The position numbers and the translations under genes are program-made. The notes beneath the pieces are model-generated. The model was not told where the DNA came from. It ran no database searches and saw nothing but the letters and a program-made list of their open reading frames with translations. From contig PLSM01000149.1 in NCBI GenBank assembly GCA_003165075.1, positions 1-53,730 of the forward strand: a stretch of 53,730 bases of DNA, in the 5' to 3' direction. Numbering within the stretch: the first letter of the stretch is position 1; the number at the start of each line of letters is the position of its first letter. The DNA comes from Acidobacteriaceae bacterium (GTDB taxonomy: Bacteria; Acidobacteriota; Terriglobia; Terriglobales; Acidobacteriaceae). Shown in pieces: positions 1 through 7,758 of the stretch.

Positions 1-47
1 AGGTAGCGGCTCATCCAGTAGAGACTGTCGGCAACGCGCGAAAGCAT
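1..47 (-). CDS. alpha-E domain protein, N-terminal fragment (runs off the window)
   Basis: Reading the minus strand from an ATG at 45-47 gives MLSRVADSLYWMSRYL, the typical opening of alpha-E (DUF403) proteins. The gene continues beyond the left edge. It lies 32 bases downstream of the permuted ATP-grasp gene on the same strand, the standard pairing for this family, so the two are probably co-transcribed. The family is thought to take part in an uncharacterised peptide- or amide-forming system; the substrate is unknown. Only 15-16 residues are visible, so the call rests on this short match plus the neighbour. Confidence 0.8.
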   Translation of the reverse strand, partial: MLSRVADSLYWMSRY

Positions 48-79
48 CGTCGTACTCTCCCGAATTCCGTTTCTTATGG

Positions 80-1540
80 CTATTCCAGAACCCATGTGTC
101 CTTACTGCCGCCGCCTTGCGAGGAGTTGACGACCAGCGAGCCTTTCTCCAGGGCTACGCGGGTCAGGCCCCCGGGAACGATATTCACTTTGTCTCCAAAA
201 AGAATGTAGGGCCGCAGGTCCACGTGGCGCGGCTCCAGGTGGTCGCCGATGAGACATGGAGCACGGGAGAAATCGAGAGTGGGCTGGGCGATGTAGTTGC
301 GCGGATTGGCCTCGATCTGGCTCGCGAACTCCTCGCGCTGGCGGGCGGTGGAGTGAGGGCCGATCAACATGCCGTAGCCGCCGCTCTCGCCCACCGCCTT
401 CACCACCAACTTGTCCAGGTTGGCCAGCACGTGACGGCGATCCCTTTCTTCGGTGAGCAGAAAGGTCTCCACATTGGGCAGGATTGCATCCTCGCCGAGA
501 TAGTAGTGGATGATACGCGGCACGTAGGCATAAAGCGCCTTGTCGTCGGCCAGGCCGGTGCCGAAGGCGTTGGTCACCGTGACGTTGCCGGCACGATAGG
601 CATTGAATAGCCCGGAGCAGCCCAGCGCCGAGTCCGCGCGGAAGACCAGCGGATCGCTGAAATCGTCGTCCACGCGGCGATAGATCACATCCACGCGCTT
701 GAGCCCGTCGGTAGTGCGCATGTAGACGATGTTGTCGTGGGTCACCAGGTCGCGACCCTCGACCAGGTCGATGCCCATTTGCCGGGCCAGATAGGTGTGC
801 TCGAAATAGGCGGAGTTGAAGACTCCGGGGGTGAGCAGCACGATGTTCGGCTCGGGGCGCCCTTCAGGCGCAAGCGAACGCAGCGTGGCCAGCAGCAGTT
901 GCGGGTAGTGCTCGATGGGCCGCACGCCATAGCTGTGAAAGAGCTGCGGAAAAGTTCGCTTCATCACCCTGCGATTGGTGAGCATGTAGCTCACGCCGGA
1001 GGGTACGCGCAGGTTATCTTCCAGCACCACAAACTCGCCCGTATTGAGCCGGAGAAGATCGCTGCCCACCACCGCGATGTAGACGTTGCGCGGCACCGGC
1101 AGCCCGCGCATCTGGCGGCGATAGTGCTTGCAGCTATAGACCAGTTCGCGGGGCACCACGCGGTCATTCAGAATCTTGGCTTCAAAATAGACATCGCGCA
1201 GAAAAAGGTTAAGCGCCGTGATGCGCTGGATGAGACCGCGCTCGATGCGATCCCACTCCTGGGCCGTTACCAACCGGGGCAGAAGATCGTAGGGAAAGAT
1301 GCGCTCGGTACCCTCCTCGCGCCCGTAGACGGTGAAGGTGATGCCCTGGGTGAGGAACGACAACTCCGCCGACTGCTTGCAGCGCTGCAATTCCTCCTGC
1401 GGCAGCCGCGCCAGCGTCTCGGCCAGGGCACGGTAATGCGGACGCACTTCCCCGCCCGGCTCGCGCATCTCGTCGAAGGCGCGGTCAAGCGGATAGTCTC
1501 CGAAGAGGGTTTCCACTTCCGCTGGATGGCCGGCGCTCAT
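80..1540 (-). CDS. circularly permuted ATP-grasp protein (DUF404/DUF407 type)
   Basis: This 486-residue protein matches the circularly permuted ATP-grasp type 2 family along its whole length. Visible signatures are [17 protein letters not shown] near residue 170, the [12 protein letters not shown] segment near 290, [13 protein letters not shown] near 380 and [12 protein letters not shown] near 440. It has no signal peptide and should be cytoplasmic. Family members are predicted ATP-dependent carboxylate-amine ligases; the substrate is not established. It is followed closely by an alpha-E gene, the usual partner. In other genomes a transglutaminase-like protease often completes the set, but any such gene would lie outside the window. 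Confidence 0.88.
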   Translation of the reverse strand: MSAGHPAEVETLFGDYPLDRAFDEMREPGGEVRPHYRALAETLARLPQEELQRCKQSAELSFLTQGITFTVYGREEGTERIFPYDLLPRLVTAQEWDRIERGLIQRITALNLFLRDVYFEAKILNDRVVPRELVYSCKHYRRQMRGLPVPRNVYIAVVGSDLLRLNTGEFVVLEDNLRVPSGVSYMLTNRRVMKRTFPQLFHSYGVRPIEHYPQLLLATLRSLAPEGRPEPNIVLLTPGVFNSAYFEHTYLARQMGIDLVEGRDLVTHDNIVYMRTTDGLKRVDVIYRRVDDDFSDPLVFRADSALGCSGLFNAYRAGNVTVTNAFGTGLADDKALYAYVPRIIHYYLGEDAILPNVETFLLTEERDRRHVLANLDKLVVKAVGESGGYGMLIGPHSTARQREEFASQIEANPRNYIAQPTLDFSRAPCLIGDHLEPRHVDLRPYILFGDKVNIVPGGLTRVALEKGSLVVNSSQGGGSKDTWVLE

Positions 1541-1764
1541 GGGGATGGGTGGATATCCTTTGCCGCGGATTCAGGGGTGCGGCGACGGATGAACTTCGGC
1601 CGTCCGGGTAGATGCGCCGCATCCCTCCCGCTCAGGCTCCCAAGCCCCTCCGCGTGTGCCCTGTTCTTTAGCTTTTAACACGCGGGGCATAAAGGCACAA
1701 TCAGGAAACCACGGCTTGCTAAAAGAGTGAGTTCCAATCAATCGCCCGGACCCAGAGAAAACAG

Positions 1765-1801
1765 GCAAGGCGGCGAGCCGTGGATGGCCGCGCCGCCTTG
1801 C
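1765..1801 (-). terminator. intrinsic terminator of glnA
   Basis: An 11-bp perfect inverted repeat (1765-1775 with 1791-1801, GCAAGGCGGCG) flanks a 15-base loop. On the minus strand it is followed by CTGTTTTCTC. It lies 33 bases after the glutamine synthetase stop codon, the right place for a rho-independent terminator of that gene. Confidence 0.8.
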
Positions 1802-1833
1802 TTCTGTATTCGATTCAGTGGCTCAGGAGCGCT

Positions 1834-3264
1834 CTAGAACAGGTTCCAAAGCGACTGGTTGTACACCGCATGGTGGAACTGTACTTCGGAACCCTTGACA
1901 ATGGCTCCCAGCTCGCGCGGCGAACGGTTGGCCGCGGCCTGCTTCAGTTCCGCATAGCGGCCCTGCACATCCGCTCCCAGGATCTCCGCGATCCAGCTCG
2001 AGTTCTGGAAGTCGCTGATCGCCTTCTGGATGTTGTCAGGCAGGTAGCGTCCGCCGGCACGAAGGTCTTTTTCGTGCGAGATTTCGCCATCGATGCCGGT
2101 CTTGAAGATGCTGTAAAGCGACAGGTAGGGGTTCGCATCCGGGGCCACTGCACGCACCTCGGTCCGCATGGACCGGTGATTGCCAATCGGCACGCGCACC
2201 ATTGCTCCGCGATCCACAGCAGAGGCACGAATCTGATTAGGGGCCTCAAAGTGGGGATCCAGACGCCGGTAGGCGTTCACGCTGGAGTTGAAGACAAGAC
2301 AAAGGTCCAGCGCCCGGGTGAGGATGCGGTCCAGGAAGTCCCAGCCGAATTTCGACAGCTGCTCCTCGCCTTTTTCGTCCCAGAAGATGTTGGTTTTGCC
2401 CTGGGAAACCGAGACGTTGGTGTGCATGCCGCTGCCGTTCACGCCGACCACCGGCTTGGGCAGGAAGGACGCCGTGTATCCCATGTTATTGGCGATCTGC
2501 CGGGTCAGCAGCTTGTAGAGCTGAATCTGGTCTGCCGCTGCCACCGCCTCAGCGTACCCATAGTTGATTTCAAACTGGCTGGGCGCAACCTCGGGGTGAT
2601 CCTTCTCATTCTGGAAGCCCATGGCGCGCTGCACTTCGGCAGAGGTGTCAATGAACTGGCGCAGCGGATCGAGCGGCAGAACGTGATAGTAACCGCCGGT
2701 GTTGATGAACTCGAACTTGCCCGTCTCGTGGTATTTCTGTTCAGCGTCGCGGCCTGCAAACAGAAAGCCCTCGATCTCAGTGGCTGCGTTCAGCGTGTAG
2801 TTCTTCTCCTTGAACAGCTTGTCGGAGTAGTTCTTGAGCACGCCGCGCAAATCCCCGGTGTAGGCAGTGCCGTCCTTATCCAGCACCTTGCCGAAGACCA
2901 GCACCTTGCCGTTGCCGAACACATCTGCCGGGACCCAATAGAAAGCGCTCCAGTCAATTCCCAGGCGGAGGTCGCTCTCCTTTTGGGCCGTGAAACCACG
3001 GATGGAAGAACCGTCGAAGGTAAGGTTCTCATAGGAACCGAGCAGAAACTTCTTGTCGTAGTCAAGCAGGTGCAGACGGCCTTCGAGGTCAGAGAACAAG
3101 ACCGTTACAGCCTTGATCCGCTTCTCGTCGGTCAGGTATTTCAGACGCTTTTCGCGGACTTCGTCGGCTGGCGTCCGGCTCAGGCGCTCCTTCTTCGCCT
3201 GCAGGTTGAGTTCCTCCAGCTCCTCGTAGGGGAGCGCTAGAAAATTGCGATACTCAGTGGACAT
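1834..3264 (-). CDS. glnA: type I glutamine synthetase family protein
   Basis: This 476-residue protein has the class I glutamine synthetase pattern: FDGSSIRGF near residue 85, the NGSGMHTNVS metal/ATP-site motif near 278, and an arginine-rich active-site segment (NHRSMRTEVRA) followed by ANPYLSLYSIFKTGIDG. It should make glutamine from glutamate, ammonia and ATP in the cytoplasm. The start is supported by AAGGAG six bases before the ATG. I do not see the tyrosine adenylylation loop (NLYDLP type) that normally follows the C-terminal catalytic region, so covalent control by GlnE looks unlikely. The gene is monocistronic, with its own terminator at 1765-1801. A paralog acting on another amine cannot be excluded. 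Confidence 0.85.
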   Translation of the reverse strand: MSTEYRNFLALPYEELEELNLQAKKERLSRTPADEVREKRLKYLTDEKRIKAVTVLFSDLEGRLHLLDYDKKFLLGSYENLTFDGSSIRGFTAQKESDLRLGIDWSAFYWVPADVFGNGKVLVFGKVLDKDGTAYTGDLRGVLKNYSDKLFKEKNYTLNAATEIEGFLFAGRDAEQKYHETGKFEFINTGGYYHVLPLDPLRQFIDTSAEVQRAMGFQNEKDHPEVAPSQFEINYGYAEAVAAADQIQLYKLLTRQIANNMGYTASFLPKPVVGVNGSGMHTNVSVSQGKTNIFWDEKGEEQLSKFGWDFLDRILTRALDLCLVFNSSVNAYRRLDPHFEAPNQIRASAVDRGAMVRVPIGNHRSMRTEVRAVAPDANPYLSLYSIFKTGIDGEISHEKDLRAGGRYLPDNIQKAISDFQNSSWIAEILGADVQGRYAELKQAAANRSPRELGAIVKGSEVQFHHAVYNQSLWNLF

Positions 3265-3593
3265 TATGTCTCCTTCCCGGCGGATAAAAGGTGCAGCCCG
3301 GCGTGATCGAACCAGTTACAGCTCCACTTTCCATCGGCCTATCGAGGCTGGTTCCGGCCCGCGGGCCGAGCAAAAGTGAGTTGGAGAGCGAGAATGAAAC
3401 CGGTTAAAGCGCGCGCAAAGCTACTTGTAAGCTTGTAACCCTAGGGTAACGCTGCCCGCCTGCCCGCGTAAAGGAAATCACAATTCTGCGCAAGAGAGGT
3501 GTGGAAGAATGGAAGGAAAGGCTCAGCGCCCTGCTGCCCGCTTTCCGGCTGCCCGTTACAGTAGCCTATATCTTTCAGGAGAACTTGACGCAC
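3265..3593. promoter_or_regulatory. divergent intergenic region between glnA and the M61 peptidase
   Basis: This 329-base stretch must hold the promoters of both divergent genes. I see no convincing -10/-35 pair. The one symmetric element is a 10-bp palindrome, ACCCTAGGGT, at 3438-3447, about 174 bases upstream of the glnA start. The reading frame upstream of 3594 is open back to a GTG at 3501, but that extension would disrupt the signal peptide and is treated as non-coding. Confidence 0.35.
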
Positions 3594-5519
3594 ATGCGTT
3601 TACGCCGCCTTCGTTTCCACATCCTAGCGGTACTTCTCGCGGTTGTCGCCATGGCGCAGGCGCAAAAGGCGCCTATCCAGATTACGGCCGACCTTTCCGA
3701 TGCGCCGCGAAGGCTGTATCACGCCGAGATCGACATTCCTGTTTCCGCGGGCCCGCTCACTCTGACTACCCCGCAGTGGATTCCCGGCACTCATATGCCG
3801 TACGGCCCAGCACAGGCGATTGCAGGCGTGGTTTTTACGGTCAACAGCCAAACGATCCCGTGGCGGCGTGACGATGTGGACCTATACCAGTTTCACGTGA
3901 CGATTCCCAAGGGAGCGACCACACTGCACGCCCACCTGGACTGCATTGTCACCGCGCGCGTTTCGCAAAAGCTTGCGGTTCTGGAGTGGGAGAAGCTGCT
4001 GCTCTATCCGGCCAACACCCCGGTACGCGACATTCCTATCCAGCCCTCGCTGATTGTGCCCGCGGGCTGGGGAGTCGGGACGGCGCTCTCGCCCATCGGC
4101 TCCGGCCCCTACCCTGTGCCCGCAGCCGGAAGCACCACCCGCTTTGCGGCGACGAACGTGGAGCAGCTTGAGGATTCGCCGATCATTGCCGGGCAGTATT
4201 TCCGCGAGTTCCCGCTGGCGCCCACCATCACGCCCAAGCACTTTCTGGATGTGGTGGCGGATTATCCCGACGATGCGAACCTTCGCCCGGCAGTGCTGGC
4301 CGAGGTAGCCAACCTGGTTCGCGAGGCAGACGCACTCTACGGCTCGCACCACTACAACGTCTATCATTTCCTTCTTACCCTCTCCGACGTGGCCGGCGGT
4401 GAGGGCCTGGAGCATGGCCAGTCGTCGGACAACGGCGTAGGCAGGAAAGGCTATTCCGACGACGCCCACCAACTGCCCGACGCCGACCTGCTTTCGCATG
4501 AGTTCGCACACTCATGGAACGGGAAGTACCGCCGGCCCGCGGGCCTCTATCAGCCGGACTTCGCGACCCCGCAACATGGCGCGCTGCTCTGGGTGTACGA
4601 GGGCATGACAGAGTATCTGGGCAACGTGCTGGCCGCACGTTCCGGACTCAAGTCCCAGGCGCAATACCGGGATGTGCTGGCCCTGACCGCAGCCGAGCTC
4701 GATTACACGCCGGGCCGCGATTGGAGGCCAACGGAAGACACCGCCGTGGCCGCCAGCATTCTGCGCGAAGGCAGTTCGGCGTGGTCAAACTGGAAGCGCT
4801 GGCAGGACTACTATTTTGAAGGCGAGCTGCTGTGGCTCGATGCCGACACGCTGATCCGCAAGATGACCCAAAACAAGAAGTCGCTGGATGACTTCGAGAA
4901 GGTCTTCCTCGGCAAGGGTGGAAACACGGGCCCCCTGATCGTGCCGTACACTTTCGACGAGTTGGTTCAGGATTTGAACGCCGTCGTCCCTTACGACTGG
5001 GCGACCTTTCTGCGGGACCGCGTAGGAAAGATCAACCCGCGCGCCGACCTGGCCGGGATCGAACAGGGCGGCTACAAGCTGGTCTACAAGGAAAAGCCAA
5101 GCGCCTCAGAGCGCACGATGGCAGAGTCGGAAGGGATCTTCAACCAGGGGTTGGACTGCTGGTACTCCATCGGCCTGCGGATCAAGAAAGACGGCACCAT
5201 TGCCGACGTGCGCTGGAACGGCCCTGCCGACAAGGCGCGGGTGGCGCCGGGCGAAAAGATCCTCGCCGTGGACGGGCAAATCTACTCTGCCGATGCGCTG
5301 CGAGCGGCGATTCGCGCGGCTAAAGGCGGCAGCAACCCGATTCACTTTATCCTGCAGGCCGATGCGTTCGTCTCCACCGCCGACATCGACTACCACGATG
5401 GCGAACGCTTTCCTGCTCTGGAACGTGTGGGGGTCGCACCCGCCTATCTGGATGACATCATCAAGCCGCTAACGCCCCAGGAAAAGGCGCCGGAAGAACC
5501 CAAGAAGGATGCGGACTGA
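3594..5519 (+). CDS. M61 family metallopeptidase, exported, with C-terminal PDZ domain
   Basis: The protein is 641 residues from the chosen ATG. Residues 1-24 form a signal peptide (MRLRRLRFHILAVLLAVVAMAQA), preceded by AGGAG at a workable distance; the upstream GTG at 3501 would bury it. An N-terminal beta domain is followed by the zinc motif HEFAH at 302-306, with a third ligand or stabilising glutamate in YEGMTEYLG. A PDZ-like segment (VRWNGPADKARVAPGEKIL) lies near residue 545. This is the M61 glycyl-aminopeptidase architecture; the family removes N-terminal residues from peptides, here probably in the periplasm. It is followed 60 bases later by another exported hydrolase, and the two may be co-transcribed. 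Confidence 0.88.
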   Translation: MRLRRLRFHILAVLLAVVAMAQAQKAPIQITADLSDAPRRLYHAEIDIPVSAGPLTLTTPQWIPGTHMPYGPAQAIAGVVFTVNSQTIPWRRDDVDLYQFHVTIPKGATTLHAHLDCIVTARVSQKLAVLEWEKLLLYPANTPVRDIPIQPSLIVPAGWGVGTALSPIGSGPYPVPAAGSTTRFAATNVEQLEDSPIIAGQYFREFPLAPTITPKHFLDVVADYPDDANLRPAVLAEVANLVREADALYGSHHYNVYHFLLTLSDVAGGEGLEHGQSSDNGVGRKGYSDDAHQLPDADLLSHEFAHSWNGKYRRPAGLYQPDFATPQHGALLWVYEGMTEYLGNVLAARSGLKSQAQYRDVLALTAAELDYTPGRDWRPTEDTAVAASILREGSSAWSNWKRWQDYYFEGELLWLDADTLIRKMTQNKKSLDDFEKVFLGKGGNTGPLIVPYTFDELVQDLNAVVPYDWATFLRDRVGKINPRADLAGIEQGGYKLVYKEKPSASERTMAESEGIFNQGLDCWYSIGLRIKKDGTIADVRWNGPADKARVAPGEKILAVDGQIYSADALRAAIRAAKGGSNPIHFILQADAFVSTADIDYHDGERFPALERVGVAPAYLDDIIKPLTPQEKAPEEPKKDAD

Positions 5520-5579
5520 ACACTGACAACGGCCCATTGTGATGGAGTACTCTGGTTGGTCAGGAGATTCCCGGCCACG

Positions 5580-7499
5580 ATGTTCAAACTCCGCCTCCGT
5601 TTCGCCTTCTTCGCTGTTTTTGCTTTGGCACTCACCGCGCTCCACGCCCAGACGCCCGCGCCGGAAGCACCCAAGGAAGACAGTGTCCGCGCCCACTACA
5701 CCAAGTACGAGTTCCGTATTCCCATGCGCGACGGCAAGCGCCTTTTCACCGCGGTGTACGTGCCCAAAGACGCGTCCGGCGGACCCTATCCGTTTTTGAT
5801 GGACCGTACGCCGTATAGCGTGGCGCCTTACGGCGAAGACCAATATCCCAAGCACCTCGGCCCTTCGGAAGAGTTTGAAAAATCCGGCTACATTTTTGTC
5901 TACCAGGACGTGCGCGGGCGCTGGATGAGCGAGGGCGATTTCGTTGAAATGCGTCCGCACATCGACGACAAGAAATCTCCGCAGGACGTGGACGACGCTT
6001 CCGACACCTACGACACGATCGAATTCCTGCTCAAGCACATCGCCAACAACAACGGCAAGGCAGGCATCTGGGGAATCTCGTATCCGGGGTTCTACACCTC
6101 GGCTTCGATCATCGATTCGCACCCTGCACTGGTGGCGGCCAGCCCCCAGGCGCCCATGACCGATCTGTTCCGCGGCGACGACAGCTATCATGGCGGCGCT
6201 TTCATGCTCTCGGCCAACTTCGGCTTCTACGCCTTTTTCTATCCCCAAAAACAGCCGCAGACGCCCAAGCCCGGCCCACAATTCGACTTTGGCGCGCCGG
6301 ACAGCTACAGGTTCTACCTGCAGACCGGCAACATCGACAACCTCGACAAACTCTACCTGAAGGGCTCGAACTGGCTCTTCAACGACCAGTTCAAACACGA
6401 CACATATGACGCCTACTGGCAATCCCGCGACCTGTCGCGCCATATGAAAAATGTGCACTGCGCGGTGCTGGTGGTAGGCGGGTGGTATGACGCTGAAGAC
6501 CTGATGGGTCCCTACCGCACCTTCTACGCCATCAATAAATTCAACCCTGGGACGCCTACCACGCTGGTCGAGGGGCCGTGGGTGCATGGAGGATGGGCAC
6601 ACAGCGACGGGAGCAGCCTGGGCGACGTGCAGTTCAATGCCAAAACCAGCGAGTATTTTCGAACCAACGTGCAGTTCCCCTTCTTTGAGCATTACCTGAA
6701 GGGGAAGGGCGCAGCACAGCCCAAAGCCGTCGTCTTCGAGACCGGGACCAACGTCTGGCGCACCTTTGAGGAATGGCCACCCAAGGCCGCGACTCCCAAG
6801 ACGCTCTATTTTCACGCGGGCGGCAAGCTGAGCTTTGAGCCGCCCAACGAGATCCGCAGCAAAGACGAATACGTGAGCGATCCCAACCACCCTGTGCCGT
6901 TTGTGGGCTACACCACCGACACCGTGCCGCAGCGCTACATGGTGGACGATCAGCGATTCGCCAACTACCGGCCCGATGTGCTGGTTTACGAGACCGATCC
7001 TCTTCAAGAGGATGTGACCATTGCCGGCCCCATCTCGCCCAAACTGAAAGTGGCCAGTTCCGGCAGCGATTCCGATTTCGACGTGAAACTGATTGACGTC
7101 TACCCAGAGGATTATCCCAACCCGGAGGACGCTTCGCGCCCCAACAAGCGCATCCTGGATGTGCCGCCGCTGCTGATGGGCGGCTATGAGCAGTTGCTGC
7201 GCGGCGAACCGTTCCGCGCCAAGTTCCGCTCAAGTTGGGAGAAGCCCGAGCCTCTGGTGCCTGGCAAACAGACCGCAATCGATTTTGAGATGCCGGATTT
7301 GTTCCACACTTTCCGCCGCGGCCATCGCATCATGGTCCAGGTACAGAGTTCCTGGTTCCCGTTGACCGACCGCAATCCGCAAACTTTCACCGACATTCCC
7401 AGTGCCGCGCCGGAGCAGTTTCAGAAAGCTACTGAAGAGGTGTTTCACCAGAAGGACGCAGCCTCCGGCGTCGAGGTGCTGGTGCTGCCGAAAGACTAG
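5580..7499 (+). CDS. CocE/NonD family hydrolase (X-Pro dipeptidyl-peptidase-like), exported
   Basis: The protein is 639 residues from the ATG at 5580, which opens a signal peptide (MFKLRLRFAFFAVFALALTALHAQ). An in-frame TTG at 5556 would add eight residues and is less likely. The alpha/beta-hydrolase domain carries the nucleophile elbow GISYPG with Ser167. A histidine lies in GPWVHGGWAHSDG, and a C-terminal jelly-roll domain follows (from about residue 420). This is the S15/CocE pattern of serine esterases and peptidases that act on acyl-prolyl peptides, cocaine-type esters or beta-lactam esters. The true substrate cannot be read from sequence. Its position between two exported peptidases favours peptide breakdown in the periplasm. 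Confidence 0.88.
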   Translation: MFKLRLRFAFFAVFALALTALHAQTPAPEAPKEDSVRAHYTKYEFRIPMRDGKRLFTAVYVPKDASGGPYPFLMDRTPYSVAPYGEDQYPKHLGPSEEFEKSGYIFVYQDVRGRWMSEGDFVEMRPHIDDKKSPQDVDDASDTYDTIEFLLKHIANNNGKAGIWGISYPGFYTSASIIDSHPALVAASPQAPMTDLFRGDDSYHGGAFMLSANFGFYAFFYPQKQPQTPKPGPQFDFGAPDSYRFYLQTGNIDNLDKLYLKGSNWLFNDQFKHDTYDAYWQSRDLSRHMKNVHCAVLVVGGWYDAEDLMGPYRTFYAINKFNPGTPTTLVEGPWVHGGWAHSDGSSLGDVQFNAKTSEYFRTNVQFPFFEHYLKGKGAAQPKAVVFETGTNVWRTFEEWPPKAATPKTLYFHAGGKLSFEPPNEIRSKDEYVSDPNHPVPFVGYTTDTVPQRYMVDDQRFANYRPDVLVYETDPLQEDVTIAGPISPKLKVASSGSDSDFDVKLIDVYPEDYPNPEDASRPNKRILDVPPLLMGGYEQLLRGEPFRAKFRSSWEKPEPLVPGKQTAIDFEMPDLFHTFRRGHRIMVQVQSSWFPLTDRNPQTFTDIPSAAPEQFQKATEEVFHQKDAASGVEVLVLPKD

Positions 7500-7501
7500 C
7501 T

Positions 7502-7648
7502 GGTCTCTGACCGTATGAATTCGCTCCTGAGATTTATGGTTTCCCGGGTCTCAAAATCGAAACCTCACCCCAGCGACGAAGACCTGTCGCCGGGAACCCC
7601 GAGACCCGGGGCACCCGACATTGATTGAACATCAAGCGGTCAGAGACC
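7502..7648. repeat. nested inverted-repeat intergenic element
   Basis: Three nested inverted repeats share roughly one centre. The outer 12-bp arms GGTCTCTGACCG at 7502-7513 pair perfectly with 7637-7648. The middle 10-bp arms CCCGGGTCTC at 7543-7552 pair perfectly with 7601-7610. The inner GCGAC at 7573-7577 pairs with GTCGC at 7586-7590. The element fills most of the gap between the CocE-like gene and the S46 peptidase. Structured intergenic repeats of this flavour (CCCGGGTCTC arms with a CCCAGCGACGAAGACCTGTCGC core, read in two pieces) are, to my recollection, common in Terriglobia genomes; this is memory, not a search. It may also act as a transcription terminator for the upstream gene. 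Confidence 0.7.
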
Positions 7649-7758
7649 CAGCTTTTTCTTGTTCGTTTCAGTTGTTGCGCAGACGAATGGCCCCGCTGCA
7701 GTTGCGAGGAGCCAAGAGCCAGAAGCTGGAAGCTTCTTTTCAATCCATGAGGACCAAA

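Noticed and set aside
5469..7007. Very long open frame antisense to the CocE/NonD gene (512 codons)
   Set aside because: It is the mirror of a well-supported gene in GC-rich DNA, has no family motifs and no ribosome site. Similar antisense frames at 1780-3240, 10013-11551 and 37545-39473 were rejected for the same reason.
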